The notes beneath the pieces are model-generated. The model did not search any database, was not told the DNA's origin, and saw only the letters and a program-made list of their open reading frames with translations. Positions 10,072 to 20,925 of a DNA stretch of 64,000 bases are shown in pieces. The DNA is from Mangrovimonas sp. TPBH4 (lineage in GTDB: Bacteria; Bacteroidota; Bacteroidia; Flavobacteriales; Flavobacteriaceae), in assembly GCF_001280505.1 (NCBI RefSeq), contig NZ_LBIO01000050.1, positions 170,872-234,871 of the forward strand, in the 5' to 3' direction. The position numbers were made by a program, and so were the translations under genes. Each line of letters starts with the position of its first letter. Within the stretch, counting starts at the first letter, position 1.

Positions 10072-10082
10072 CCTGCGTTTAA

Positions 10083-11732
<1,650 letters not shown>

Positions 11733-11783
11733 AAAGTGGACAAGGTTTTGTACAGCTTGCCACAAGACATTTAGATATAATTC

Positions 11784-13685
11784 ATGGAAGAAAAGAAAAT
11801 TGATGTTAACTCCATTGTAGGCTTTGTGCTTATTTTTGGAATCTTATTGTACATGCTTTGGAAAAACCAGCCAACTCCAGAGGAGATTGCTGAACAGGAA
11901 AAAGCAAAACAAGAACAAGTTGAGGCAGAACAAAAGGCCAAAGCTAAAGAGGATAGTTTTGTAACCTCTGCCGAAGATTTTTCTAATACTGGGGCTTTGG
12001 ACTCTACAGCCCTAGAGCAATTAAAAATCAAATTAGGGCCCTTTGCCTATGCGTCGTCCTTGCCTTCTGCAAAAGATGAGGTAACCTTGGTGGAGAATGA
12101 GGTGTTGGCCCTTAAATTTAACAATAAGGGAGGATACCTTTCAGAAGTTAAGTTAAAGCAGTTTGTCGATTACGATTCGGTGCCAATTTATATGGTGAAG
12201 GATGGTAACACGCAATTCAATATCAATTTTGGAACTTCCGATAATAGAATCCTTAATACCCAAGATCTTTATTTTCAGCCAACAATTACCAAAAGTGGCG
12301 AGAACACTATAGTTTCCATGAAACTTAAAGTTTCTGAAACCAATTTTTTGGAGTATAGATATGAGTTGAAACCAAACGATTATATGGTTGGCTTTTCTGT
12401 GAAATCCCAAGGTTTAGGAAATGTATTCAACAGCTCTCAGCCAATAGATTTATCTTGGGGCTTAAAGGGGATTCGCCATGACAAGAGTATCCAATACGAA
12501 AACCGTTATACTCGTTTGACCTACCAATACGATGGTAAAAAAATAGACAAATTGGCTCAGGCCGGTGAAGACGAGGAAACCGAAGAAAATGTGGAATGGA
12601 TTTCTTTCCGTCAGCACTTCTTTAGCTCTATTTTGGTAACCGATGTACCTTTTAAAAGTGTACAGATGGAGTCCGAGAACTTGGTTGAGGACGATGATGT
12701 GGACACCCTCTTTACCAAAAAGTACTTAGCCAAATTGCCATTGGAGTTTAAAGGTGGAGAGTTGGCTGAAAACATGGGAATGTATTTTGGTCCAACAGAC
12801 AGCAAGGTTTTAAAGAAATATGACAGAAATCTTGAAGAGAGTATTCCATTAGGTTGGGGGATTTTTGGCTGGATCAACAAATCGGTATTTATTCCGTTGT
12901 TTGCAATGCTAAGTTCTTTCTTACCGTATGGTTTTGCTATTATTGTTATGACCATTTTGGTGAAAATCCTATTGTCGTTTGTGCAGTATAAGCAGTTTTT
13001 GTCTCAGGCTAAAATGAAAATTTTGAAGCCAGAACTAGACGCTCTTAGAGAGAAGTACAAGGACAATAAAATGAAAATGCAGCAGGAAACCATGAGTTTG
13101 CAAAGCCGTGCAGGGGCTAGTCCGTTGAGCGGATGTTTACCTGGATTGATGCAGATTCCTGTGTTCTACGCATTGTTTATGTTCTTCCCATCTGCTTTCG
13201 ATTTACGTCAGAAGAAATTTCTTTGGGTAGAAGATTTATCATCTTATGATGTGATTGCCGAATTACCATTCAAGATTCCTTTTTATGGAGATCACATCAG
13301 TTTGTTCCCAATTTTGGCAGCTGTGGCGATATTCTTTTATATGAGAATGACCACCGGACAGCAAATGGCAAATCAACCAACTCAGGAAGGGATGCCAGAC
13401 ATGCAAAAAATGATGAAGGTGATGTTGTATATGTCACCGTTAATGATGTTGGTATTCTTTAACCAATATGCATCTGGTTTGAGTTTGTATTACTTCATCT
13501 CTAACTTGATTAGTATTGGAATTATGTTGGTGATCAAAAACTTTATCATCGATGAAGATAAGGTGCTGGCTAAAATTCAGCATAAAAAGAAACAGCCTAA
13601 AAAGGAGAGTCGTTTGCAGAAGAAAATGAAGGAAATGATGGAACAGGCCGAACAGCAACAAAAGGCGCAACAGCGCAGAAAATAA
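11784..13685 (+). CDS. yidC: Membrane protein insertase YidC
   Basis: Inner membrane insertase that works with or without SecYEG. The 633 residues begin with one membrane helix (VGFVLIFGILLYMLW), then a charged Ala/Gln/Glu-rich linker and a large periplasmic domain. The conserved YidC/Oxa1 five-helix core runs from about 365 to 600 (SPLSGCLPGLMQIPVFYALF). The Lys/Gln-rich cytoplasmic tail (KKKQPKKESRLQKKMKEMM) probably meets the ribosome. The long periplasmic domain is the Gram-negative form. A strong terminator follows. Confidence 0.96.
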   Translation: MEEKKIDVNSIVGFVLIFGILLYMLWKNQPTPEEIAEQEKAKQEQVEAEQKAKAKEDSFVTSAEDFSNTGALDSTALEQLKIKLGPFAYASSLPSAKDEVTLVENEVLALKFNNKGGYLSEVKLKQFVDYDSVPIYMVKDGNTQFNINFGTSDNRILNTQDLYFQPTITKSGENTIVSMKLKVSETNFLEYRYELKPNDYMVGFSVKSQGLGNVFNSSQPIDLSWGLKGIRHDKSIQYENRYTRLTYQYDGKKIDKLAQAGEDEETEENVEWISFRQHFFSSILVTDVPFKSVQMESENLVEDDDVDTLFTKKYLAKLPLEFKGGELAENMGMYFGPTDSKVLKKYDRNLEESIPLGWGIFGWINKSVFIPLFAMLSSFLPYGFAIIVMTILVKILLSFVQYKQFLSQAKMKILKPELDALREKYKDNKMKMQQETMSLQSRAGASPLSGCLPGLMQIPVFYALFMFFPSAFDLRQKKFLWVEDLSSYDVIAELPFKIPFYGDHISLFPILAAVAIFFYMRMTTGQQMANQPTQEGMPDMQKMMKVMLYMSPLMMLVFFNQYASGLSLYYFISNLISIGIMLVIKNFIIDEDKVLAKIQHKKKQPKKESRLQKKMKEMMEQAEQQQKAQQRRK

Positions 13686-13688
13686 ATT

Positions 13689-13721
13689 CAAAAAAGCTGC
13701 CTGTTTACAGGTGGCTTTTTT
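13689..13721 (+). terminator. Rho-independent terminator after yidC
   Basis: An 8-bp GC-rich stem (GCTGCCTG with CAGGTGGC, including two G-U pairs) and a TTTA loop, flanked by A5 and T6 runs that extend the stem. It begins 4 bp after the yidC stop. Confidence 0.85.
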
Positions 13722-13803
13722 GTTCTATAACATTTGTATTAAATTTTCGTTTAATATTGCAAAAGCAATAATTTCTTTAACAGGACGCTCAAATTTTTAC
13801 TCT

Positions 13804-14508
13804 ATGAAATTGAAGTATATTCAAATAATGTTATGTTTTTTGGCAACTTCCGTGATGTTGGCCCAACAGATCAACCAGTTTGACAGTAAGGGATTAAGAC
13901 ATGGAATTTGGCGTAAAAATTTCCATGAAACCAAACAACCTCGTTATGAGGGAGAATTCAACCACGGAAAGGAAATAGGGGTGTTTAAATACTATACGTT
14001 GAACAACAAAAAGAGTGTGTTGAGCGCCACGAAAACCTTCAATCCAAACAATGATATTGCAGAGGTGAAATTCTTTTCATCTACAGGAAAGCTTATTAGC
14101 GAAGGAAAGATGAATGGGAAACTGTATATGGGAAAATGGGTGTACTACCACAACAAAACCAACGCCATCATGTCCACCGAAACTTATAATAATCAAGGGA
14201 ATTTGGACGGGGAAAAACTGGTGTACTATGACAATGGACAGATTGCCGAAAGAGTGAATTACGTGAATGGAAAAATACAAGGTGTGTCCAGATGGTATTC
14301 GGAAACAGGGGTGGTGTTAAAAGAGTTCCATTATGTGAACGATGAACTTCACGGCGAAGCCAAATATTACAATGACGAAGGGCAGTTATTGGTCGAAGGA
14401 AACTACAAGCGTGATAGAAAAGATGGTATTTGGAAATACTATAAGGATGGCAAACTTGAGGAAGAAAAAGACTTTACCAAAAAGAGCAAAAATCCTTACA
14501 AACAATAG
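13804..14508 (+). CDS. Exported MORN-variant (YwqK-like) repeat protein
   Basis: Protein of 234 residues starting at MKLKYIQIMLCFLATSVML, a signal peptide. The open frame extends upstream to 13711 across the yidC terminator, which argues against the longer start. The body is made of about seven repeats of roughly 23 residues with the pattern G-x(n)-G-x-W/F-x-Y-Y (EGEFNHGKEIGVFKYY, GKMNGKLYMGKWVYYH, KRDRKDGIWKYYKDGK), matching the toxin-antitoxin YwqK/MORN-2 type. Such repeats form beta hairpins. In Bacteroidetes they are common exported proteins of unknown role, and no toxin gene is adjacent. Confidence 0.8.
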   Translation: MKLKYIQIMLCFLATSVMLAQQINQFDSKGLRHGIWRKNFHETKQPRYEGEFNHGKEIGVFKYYTLNNKKSVLSATKTFNPNNDIAEVKFFSSTGKLISEGKMNGKLYMGKWVYYHNKTNAIMSTETYNNQGNLDGEKLVYYDNGQIAERVNYVNGKIQGVSRWYSETGVVLKEFHYVNDELHGEAKYYNDEGQLLVEGNYKRDRKDGIWKYYKDGKLEEEKDFTKKSKNPYKQ

Positions 14509-14539
14509 GTTAAAGCTATCAAGGCTATAATGTTTTATA

Positions 14540-14568
14540 ATGGTAACTTTAAGAGGTTACCATTTTTT
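14540..14568 (+). terminator. Terminator after the MORN-repeat gene
   Basis: Perfect 8-bp stem ATGGTAAC / GTTACCAT with an 8-nt loop, followed by six T. It separates the MORN gene from mnmA. Confidence 0.8.
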
Positions 14569-14574
14569 ATTTTG

Positions 14575-14582
14575 TAATTTTG
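14575..14582 (+). promoter_or_regulatory. TAnnTTTG -7 box upstream of mnmA
   Basis: TAATTTTG is an exact -7 consensus match, 32 bp before the mnmA ATG and directly after the preceding terminator. The -33 element is unclear. Confidence 0.5.
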
Positions 14583-14614
14583 CAATGTATAATCAAATTC
14601 AATCACTTACATAA

Positions 14615-15802
14615 ATGAAACGAGTTATCGTAGGCCTTTCAGGAGGAGTAGATTCCAGTGTGGCAGCCTATTTGTTAAAGGAACAAGGCTATGAGGTTAT
14701 TGGGCTTTTTATGAAGAATTGGCACGATGATTCGGTGACAATTTCTGATGAATGTCCTTGGCTTGACGATAGCAATGATGCCATGTTGGTAGCCGATAAA
14801 TTGGGGATTCCTTTCCAAACGGTCGATTTAAGTGAGCAGTACAAAGAACGTATTGTAGATTATATGTTTGACGAATACCAACGCGGCCGAACTCCTAATC
14901 CTGACGTGCTTTGTAATCGTGAAATCAAGTTTGACGTTTTTATGAGAATTGCCTTGGATTTGGGTGCTGATTATGTGGCAACAGGACATTACTGCAGAAA
15001 AGGAACGATTCAAAAGGATGGAGAAGAAATTTATCAATTGTTGGCAGGGGTAGATGGCAATAAGGACCAATCCTATTTTCTATGCCAACTATCGCAGGAG
15101 CAATTATCCAAAGCACTTTTTCCAATTGGGGAATTGACAAAGCCAGAAGTTAGGGAAATTGCCACAAAATTAAATTTGGTTACCGCTGATAAAAAGGATT
15201 CCCAAGGACTGTGTTTTATTGGTAAAGTTAGACTTCCAGAATTTTTACAACAAAAGTTAATGCCGAAGGAAGGTGTAATTGTAGAAGTTCCTTCGGATAC
15301 GGAAGTATACTTAAATGGGACTTCTAATTTCGATTCCAAAGAAGAAGAACTTCAATATTTAACTAAAAAAATAGACTACCATATCACTGATGGAAAGGTG
15401 GTAGGAAAACATCAGGGCGCCCATTATTTCACAAAAGGCCAGCGTAAAGGTCTTGGTGTAGGTGGTACTGTGGAGCCATTGTTCGTTATCGATACTGATG
15501 TTGAAGAAAATGTCATTTATACAGGCCAAGGGAAAGACCATCCTGGTTTGTTAAAGCGTGCCCTTTTTGTGGCTAATGACGAGGTGCATTGGATACGAGA
15601 AGATTTGGAACTCCACCAAGGAGAAACAATGGAAGTCAAGGCGCGTATTAGGTACAGGCAGCCGTTGGAACCTGCAACTTTGTACAAAGTTGAGAACGGA
15701 CTTTACGTGGAATTTCAAAACTTACAATCGGCCATTACTGAGGGGCAATTTGTAGCTTGGTATCTAGGAGAGGAATTGGTAGGATCGGGAGTAATTTCTT
15801 AA
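14615..15802 (+). CDS. mnmA: tRNA-specific 2-thiouridylase
   Basis: Thiolates uridine 34 of Glu, Gln and Lys tRNAs using ATP and a persulfide sulfur donor. The 395 residues carry the PP-loop [16 protein letters not shown] at the N-terminus, the nucleophile C100 in [10 protein letters not shown] and the second catalytic C200 in [11 protein letters not shown] central and a C-terminal beta-barrel domain complete the normal length. The start ATG is well placed behind a promoter-like box. The protease gene follows after 31 bp. Confidence 0.96.
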   Translation: MKRVIVGLSGGVDSSVAAYLLKEQGYEVIGLFMKNWHDDSVTISDECPWLDDSNDAMLVADKLGIPFQTVDLSEQYKERIVDYMFDEYQRGRTPNPDVLCNREIKFDVFMRIALDLGADYVATGHYCRKGTIQKDGEEIYQLLAGVDGNKDQSYFLCQLSQEQLSKALFPIGELTKPEVREIATKLNLVTADKKDSQGLCFIGKVRLPEFLQQKLMPKEGVIVEVPSDTEVYLNGTSNFDSKEEELQYLTKKIDYHITDGKVVGKHQGAHYFTKGQRKGLGVGGTVEPLFVIDTDVEENVIYTGQGKDHPGLLKRALFVANDEVHWIREDLELHQGETMEVKARIRYRQPLEPATLYKVENGLYVEFQNLQSAITEGQFVAWYLGEELVGSGVIS

Positions 15803-15833
15803 ATTGCACCAACCGATTCCCAAATACAACTAG

Positions 15834-17450
15834 ATGTTAAAAAAAATATTGCTGTTTGGCATACTTGCCATAGGTTATTTGGGCCATGCCCAAGAAGATG
15901 CATGGGTATATCTTACCGATAAATTGGATGTTGAGGCATCCATCAACAATCCCATATCCATTTTATCACAGGCGGCCATCGATCGAAAAAATGCGCATGG
16001 CATTCCTATAGATAATCGCGATGTTCCTGTTAACGAAGCTTATATTTCAACGCTTAAAACCCAAATAGGCATTACTGTTTTGGCTAAATCCAAATGGTTC
16101 AATGCTGTGCATGTTCGAGGAGCCCAAACAGATATTTCTGCATTATTGGACTTGCCTTTTGTAGACAGTATCGACTTTGCCGATAATAGCTTGGACCTTT
16201 CTTCGGGAAAAATGGCAGCGCTTCAAAATAAATTCAGTTTAGAAGAAACCACTGCCGATTTTGTTTATGGAAATGCCCAAAACCAAGTTGAAATGCTCAA
16301 TTTGGAAACCTTACATCAACTCGATTTTACGGGAGAAGGTATTGTAATTGCAGTATTGGATGCGGGATTTCCAAATGTCAATACCATGGCTGGATTCCAA
16401 AGATTACGAGACAATGATGATTTATTGGATGGCTATGATTTTGTGAATAGAACCGAAGATGTCTATACCTACTCAGATAATGATCATGGGACACGTGTGT
16501 TGAGCACCATGGCAGGTTACGTGGAAGATCAATTTGTAGGAACCGCTCCAGATGCCTCTTATTATCTTTTTAGAACTGAAGATGCGGGAAGTGAAAATCC
16601 TGTAGAGGAAAGTTATTGGGTGGAAGCTGCCGAGCGTGCCGATAGTTTGGGAGTGCACATTATCAATTCATCTTTGGGCTATAACGAATATGACAATCCT
16701 AATTATAGCTACACTACAGCAGATATGAATGGAAACACGGCTTTTATTTCAAAAGGAGCCAATATTGCTTTTGAAAAAGGTATTTTGGTAGTGTCTTCAG
16801 CAGGAAATTCTGGGGCAACTGCATGGCAAATTGTTGGAGCACCGGCTGATGCTGCCAATGTACTTTCTGTAGGCGCTGTGGATTCGGAAGGAAATTATGC
16901 GGCATTCAGTTCTCAAGGAAATGAAACGCAGCCTACCCAAAAACCAGATGTTGTGGCTCAAGGAGCAGGAGCGTCCATTATTAGTCCGAGTGATGCTTTG
17001 GTATCCAATAGCGGGACTTCTTTTAGTGGTCCAATTATTGCTGGTGCCGCGGCTTCTTTGTGGCAGGCTTTTCCATTGGAAACGAATGCAGAAATTAAGC
17101 AACGGATCCAATCATCTTCCTCTCAATATGATTCGCCTGACAATTTGTTAGGCTTTGGCATTCCAGATTTTGGATTGGCCTATGATATGCTCTTGTCCTT
17201 GCATGAGATGAGTTTAGATGAAATTCATTTGTATCCCAATCCTATTAGAGAAGAATTGACCATTCAAATGGGAACGCTTTATGAGGAAACAACATATTCC
17301 TTGTGTAATCTCCAAGGGAAGGAATTACAATCAGGAACATTGACAAAATCCGTGGAAGATATTAGCTTTTCTGGCTTGGCTCAAGGCATGTATGTATTTT
17401 CCTTGAAAACGAAAACACAAATCAAATCGGTAAAACTTATCAAACTATAA
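15834..17450 (+). CDS. S8 subtilisin-like peptidase with type IX secretion sorting domain
   Basis: Secreted serine peptidase of 538 residues. The signal peptide (KKILLFGILAIGYLGHAQ) precedes a short inhibitor-like propeptide. The catalytic triad is visible as D176 in VIAVLDAGFPN, H218 in DNDHGTRVL and S396 in SGTSFSGPI. After about residue 460 a C-terminal domain of the T9SS type A begins (HLYPNPIREELTI ... GMYVFSLKTKTQIKSVKLIKL), which predicts outer membrane export and surface attachment or release. The catalytic Asp is followed by Ala-Gly rather than the commoner Thr/Ser-Gly. The next gene starts immediately after its TAA. Confidence 0.93.
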   Translation: MLKKILLFGILAIGYLGHAQEDAWVYLTDKLDVEASINNPISILSQAAIDRKNAHGIPIDNRDVPVNEAYISTLKTQIGITVLAKSKWFNAVHVRGAQTDISALLDLPFVDSIDFADNSLDLSSGKMAALQNKFSLEETTADFVYGNAQNQVEMLNLETLHQLDFTGEGIVIAVLDAGFPNVNTMAGFQRLRDNDDLLDGYDFVNRTEDVYTYSDNDHGTRVLSTMAGYVEDQFVGTAPDASYYLFRTEDAGSENPVEESYWVEAAERADSLGVHIINSSLGYNEYDNPNYSYTTADMNGNTAFISKGANIAFEKGILVVSSAGNSGATAWQIVGAPADAANVLSVGAVDSEGNYAAFSSQGNETQPTQKPDVVAQGAGASIISPSDALVSNSGTSFSGPIIAGAAASLWQAFPLETNAEIKQRIQSSSSQYDSPDNLLGFGIPDFGLAYDMLLSLHEMSLDEIHLYPNPIREELTIQMGTLYEETTYSLCNLQGKELQSGTLTKSVEDISFSGLAQGMYVFSLKTKTQIKSVKLIKL

Positions 17451-18398
17451 ATGACAAATAGAATTACATCACTTTTCGATATAGAATACCCCATAGTTCA
17501 AGCAGGAATGATATGGAACAGTGGCTGGAGACTGGCGTCTGCAGCCAGTAATGCTGGTATATTGGGATTGATTGGTGCAGGCTCTATGTATCCAGAAGTA
17601 CTGCGAGAACACATCCAAAAATGTAAAAAGGCAACAACAAAACCTTTTGGGGTGAACGTCCCAATGTTGTACCCGAACATTGAAGAAATTATGGATATCA
17701 TTGTGGAGGAAGGTGTAAAGATTGTCTTCACTTCGGCGGGAAATCCTAAAACGTGGACGTCTTGGCTGCAAGAGCGAGGCATTACAGTTGTGCATGTAGT
17801 AAGCAGTGTGAAATTTGCGTTGAAAGCCCAAGAGGCAGGAGTGGACGCTATTGTTGCTGAAGGTTTTGAGGCAGGAGGACATAATGGTCGTGATGAAACA
17901 ACTACGTTGACGCTGATTCCTATGGTGAAGGAGCAGTTACAAATTCCATTGATTGCTGCTGGGGGAATTGCTACAGGAAGAGGGATGTTGGCAGCCATGG
18001 TTTTGGGAGCTGATGGTGTTCAGGTAGGAAGCCGTTTTGTGGCAAGTGAAGAATCTTCTGCTCACATGGCCTTTAAAGAAGTGGTGGTAAATGCTAAAGA
18101 AGGGGACACGCAATTAACTTTAAAGGAACTGGCGCCAGTGCGTTTGGTGAAAAATAAGTTCTTTAATGATATCCAGGAACTGTATATCAAAAGTCCTTCG
18201 GTGGAGGATTTGAAAGCACTTTTGGGAAGAGCTAGAGCTAAAAAGGGCATGTTTGAAGGGGATTTGGAAGAAGGAGAATTGGAAATTGGCCAGATTGCTG
18301 GTTTGATACACGATATCAAGCCCGTTCAAGACATTGTAACTGATATGGTTCGGGAATTTAGAGCAGCTCATTCCGAAATGCAAGCATTAAAAATTTAG
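17451..18398 (+). CDS. Nitronate monooxygenase / FabK-like FMN oxidoreductase
   Basis: FMN-dependent TIM-barrel protein of 315 residues. Motifs are EYPIVQAGMIW, GVNVPML, the FMN/active-site region EGFEAGGHNGR with His144, PLIAAGGIATGRGMLAA and GADGVQVGSRFVASEE. Nitronate monooxygenases and the enoyl-ACP reductase FabK share this architecture. The length and AEGFEAGGH motif fit both, so the reaction is unresolved. Its ATG follows the protease TAA without a gap. A perfect terminator lies downstream. Confidence 0.85.
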   Translation: MTNRITSLFDIEYPIVQAGMIWNSGWRLASAASNAGILGLIGAGSMYPEVLREHIQKCKKATTKPFGVNVPMLYPNIEEIMDIIVEEGVKIVFTSAGNPKTWTSWLQERGITVVHVVSSVKFALKAQEAGVDAIVAEGFEAGGHNGRDETTTLTLIPMVKEQLQIPLIAAGGIATGRGMLAAMVLGADGVQVGSRFVASEESSAHMAFKEVVVNAKEGDTQLTLKELAPVRLVKNKFFNDIQELYIKSPSVEDLKALLGRARAKKGMFEGDLEEGELEIGQIAGLIHDIKPVQDIVTDMVREFRAAHSEMQALKI

Positions 18399-18463
18399 GG
18401 GTTTTTATCAGAGAAAGGAAGGCAGTTTGCCAACTGTAAACTAAAACGGTAAGCCATAAAATA

Positions 18464-18492
18464 ACAAAAAGGAGATCTTGTCTCCTTTTTGT
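18464..18492 (+). terminator. Terminator after the nitronate monooxygenase-like gene
   Basis: A perfect 12-bp stem (ACAAAAAGGAGA / TCTCCTTTTTGT) with a 5-nt loop. The A and T flanks make it potentially active in both directions. Confidence 0.85.
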
Positions 18493-18709
18493 TTGAAACC
18501 ATTCACGACTTAATCTTTAAAATCCCTCAAAAATTATGGCGTAAAAAGTTTCAACTAGAACTAACTCAAATAATTACTTAAATTTAGGAATTAAATGCTT
18601 TTGTTAAAAGGAATTCCTAAAGGAGTTATTAACAATTTTAAATGTAATTAATTGATTTGTAATTAAATACAGTGTTTCGGCTTCTTCTTTACTATACGTT
18701 ATAAAAGCA

Positions 18710-18717
18710 TATCTTTG
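18710..18717 (+). promoter_or_regulatory. TAnnTTTG -7 box upstream of the MATE gene
   Basis: TATCTTTG matches the -7 consensus 19 bp before the GTG start at 18737. No convincing TTG lies 19 bp upstream. Confidence 0.5.
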
Positions 18718-18736
18718 TCGCATTAAAAAGAATAAC

Positions 18737-20122
18737 GTGAATCTTTCCCTTTATACCAAAGAGTTTAAATACAATTGGAAGTTGGCAGCCCCCGTGATGT
18801 TAGGGATGTTGGGCCATACTTTTGTGAGCTTTGTAGACAACGTTATGGTGGGGCAGTTGGGGACCGCCGAATTGGCGGCAGTGTCCTTGGGGAACAGTTT
18901 TATGTTTATCGCCATGTCCTTAGGAATAGGCTTTTCTACGGCCATTACGCCTTTGGTTGCGGAAGCCGATGGTGCCGAGGATTTTCAACAAGGAAAATCA
19001 GCGTTTAAACACGGCTTGTTTTTGTGTACGCTCTTGGGCATATTGTTGTTCTTGGTGGTTTATTTTTCCAAACCGTTAATGTATTTGATGAAACAACCTA
19101 CAGAGGTTGTTGAATATGCCATGCCTTATTTGGATTTGGTGGCATTTTCCTTGATTCCATTAATCGTGTTTCAGGCTTTTAAGCAATTCAGTGATGGTTT
19201 GTCCATGACCAAATACCCTATGTATGCTACCTTATTGGGCAACATAGTAAATGTCGTATTGAATTATATTTTCATTTTTGGAAAGTTTGGGTTTCCAGAA
19301 CTAGGAATTGTTGGTGCTGCTTACGGAACCTTGGCATCCAGATTTATAATGGTGGCTTTCTTATGGATGTTGTTAATGAAAAAAGAAAAATCCAAGGCCT
19401 TTGTAACCCATATTAAAATATTTGTACTCGATAGATTGATGCTGCGCCAGCTTTTAAAACTGGGAACCCCTAGTGCCATGCAAATGTTTTTTGAAGTAGC
19501 CATTTTTACTGGTGCTATTTGGTTAAGTGGGTTGTTAGGGAAAAATCCCCAAGCGGCCAATCAAATTGCATTAAACCTATCTTCAATGACCTTTATGGTT
19601 GCCACAGGACTTAGTGTGGCTGCCATGATTAGAGTAGGAAACCAAAAAGGACTTCAAAATTATAAGGAATTAAGACGAATTGCCTTCTCCATCTTTTTAA
19701 TGGGTTTTATCTTTGCGGTGGTTTTTGGACTGTTTTTTTACGCCTTCCACGGAAGTTTACCGAAACTATATGTCGATTTTAATGATGCCAAAAACGCCAT
19801 GGATAATGCCGAAGTGGTGGGGATAGCTTCGACTTTGCTAATTGTTGCAGGTTTTTTTCAGATTAGTGATAGTATCCAAGTGGTGATGTTGGGAGCCTTG
19901 AGAGGTTTACAGGATGTAAAAATACCAACAATCATTACTTTTATATCCTATTGGGTCATTGGGTTTCCGGTTTGTGTGTTTTTGGGGAAGGAAGAAGCCT
20001 ATGGCAGTTTTGGGATTTGGATAGGCCTTTTGGCTGGTTTGACAGCAGCGGCCATTTTATTGTACATCAGGTTCAATTATTTGACCAATAAATTAATAGA
20101 AACAAACAAATTAGATTCATAA
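18737..20122 (+). CDS. MATE family multidrug/Na+ efflux transporter
   Basis: Inner membrane antiporter of 461 residues with about 12 transmembrane helices in two homologous halves (MLGMLGHTFVSFVDNVMVGQLG begins the first). The MatE pattern of flavobacterial NorM-like proteins is clear, including PLVAEADGAEDF and LGALRGLQDVKIP. The start is a GTG, chosen because the family begins close to FKYNWKLAAPVML and no ATG is available upstream. Substrate is unknown. A small acidic protein gene follows after 6 bp. Confidence 0.92.
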   Translation: MNLSLYTKEFKYNWKLAAPVMLGMLGHTFVSFVDNVMVGQLGTAELAAVSLGNSFMFIAMSLGIGFSTAITPLVAEADGAEDFQQGKSAFKHGLFLCTLLGILLFLVVYFSKPLMYLMKQPTEVVEYAMPYLDLVAFSLIPLIVFQAFKQFSDGLSMTKYPMYATLLGNIVNVVLNYIFIFGKFGFPELGIVGAAYGTLASRFIMVAFLWMLLMKKEKSKAFVTHIKIFVLDRLMLRQLLKLGTPSAMQMFFEVAIFTGAIWLSGLLGKNPQAANQIALNLSSMTFMVATGLSVAAMIRVGNQKGLQNYKELRRIAFSIFLMGFIFAVVFGLFFYAFHGSLPKLYVDFNDAKNAMDNAEVVGIASTLLIVAGFFQISDSIQVVMLGALRGLQDVKIPTIITFISYWVIGFPVCVFLGKEEAYGSFGIWIGLLAGLTAAAILLYIRFNYLTNKLIETNKLDS

Positions 20123-20128
20123 TACACG

Positions 20129-20356
20129 ATGGAATTACCAAAATTTTTATTGGGAGACAACACCGATTTCCCTGAAGCCATTTATATTGTACATACCGAT
20201 TTTCCCAGGTTCATCATCAATTTGGAAAACGATGATATTGAATGGTTGGAAGAGTTCGACGAACACGATCAAAAGGAAGTGGAGGCTGAAATTGAAAATT
20301 TGATTAATGCAGCTACCGACTTTTATGACCGTGAAGTGGAACGTTACGAAGAGTAG
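20129..20356 (+). CDS. Small acidic protein of unknown function
   Basis: Protein of 75 residues, strongly acidic, with no signal peptide or membrane helix. It contains FPRFIINLENDDIEWLEEFDEHD and an acidic helical tail ending YDREVERYEE. I do not recognise a named domain. It sits between the MATE gene (6 bp) and the PAP2 gene (2 bp), so it is part of the same transcript, and its codon use resembles its neighbours. It is likely a conserved flavobacterial cytosolic protein. Confidence 0.75.
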   Translation: MELPKFLLGDNTDFPEAIYIVHTDFPRFIINLENDDIEWLEEFDEHDQKEVEAEIENLINAATDFYDREVERYEE

Positions 20357-20358
20357 GC

Positions 20359-20925
20359 ATGGAGCAACTCATTCAGTATGACACCGACTTATTTTTATGG
20401 TTAAATAATTTGGGTAACCCTACTTGGGATAGCTTTTGGTTGGCGGTTACCAATAAATTCACATTTATACCACTGTATGCAGTCTTGTTATATTTGCTCT
20501 ACAGAAAAATGGGCGCCAAGGCATTGCTTATTTCCGTAGTGGTAATAGCTTTAATGATTACATTTACAGACCAGATTAGTAGTTTGTTCAAACACGGTGT
20601 TCAACGTTCTAGGCCCTGTAAAGAAACTGACTTAATGGAGCAAATGCGATATATTGCAGAACGTTGTGGTCGCTACGGTTTCTTCTCGGCACATGCCGCA
20701 AATTCTATGGCTATAGCTGTGTTTACAGGTTTGTTATTAAGACCCTATTATAAATCCTTGATTTTTATTCTACTGTTTTGGAGTGCCTTTGTGGCATACA
20801 GCAGGATTTATGTGGGCGTACATTATCCTTTAGATATTATCTGCGGAATGACCTTTGGAGCGTTATCCGGTTTTTTGTTTTACAAACTCAAACAAAAGGC
20901 CGATTCCCGATTTATTTCTTCCTAA
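20359..20925 (+). CDS. PAP2-type membrane phosphatase
   Basis: Membrane phosphatase of 188 residues with five or six helices. The three PAP2 motifs are present: K78 to P86 (KHGVQRSRP), SAHA with H112 and SRIYVGVHYPLD with H155 and D159. Such enzymes remove phosphate from undecaprenyl pyrophosphate, phosphatidylglycerol phosphate or lipid A. The neighbouring minus-strand genes for polyprenyl-phosphate sugar transfer make a lipid carrier or lipid A substrate plausible. The last 14 bp overlap the convergent GT39 gene. Confidence 0.88.
   Translation: MEQLIQYDTDLFLWLNNLGNPTWDSFWLAVTNKFTFIPLYAVLLYLLYRKMGAKALLISVVVIALMITFTDQISSLFKHGVQRSRPCKETDLMEQMRYIAERCGRYGFFSAHAANSMAIAVFTGLLLRPYYKSLIFILLFWSAFVAYSRIYVGVHYPLDIICGMTFGALSGFLFYKLKQKADSRFISS

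Larger units (their letters stand above)
18399..18736. other. Gene-free 338-bp stretch before the MATE gene
   Basis: It holds a terminator at 18464-18492 and a -7 box at 18710-18717. The remaining A+T-rich sequence shows no reading frame, tRNA or repeat that I can support. Confidence 0.7.

Noticed and set aside
13711..13803. 31-codon extension of the MORN-repeat gene
   Set aside because: It would begin inside the yidC terminator and lacks the signal peptide position that ATG 13804 provides.
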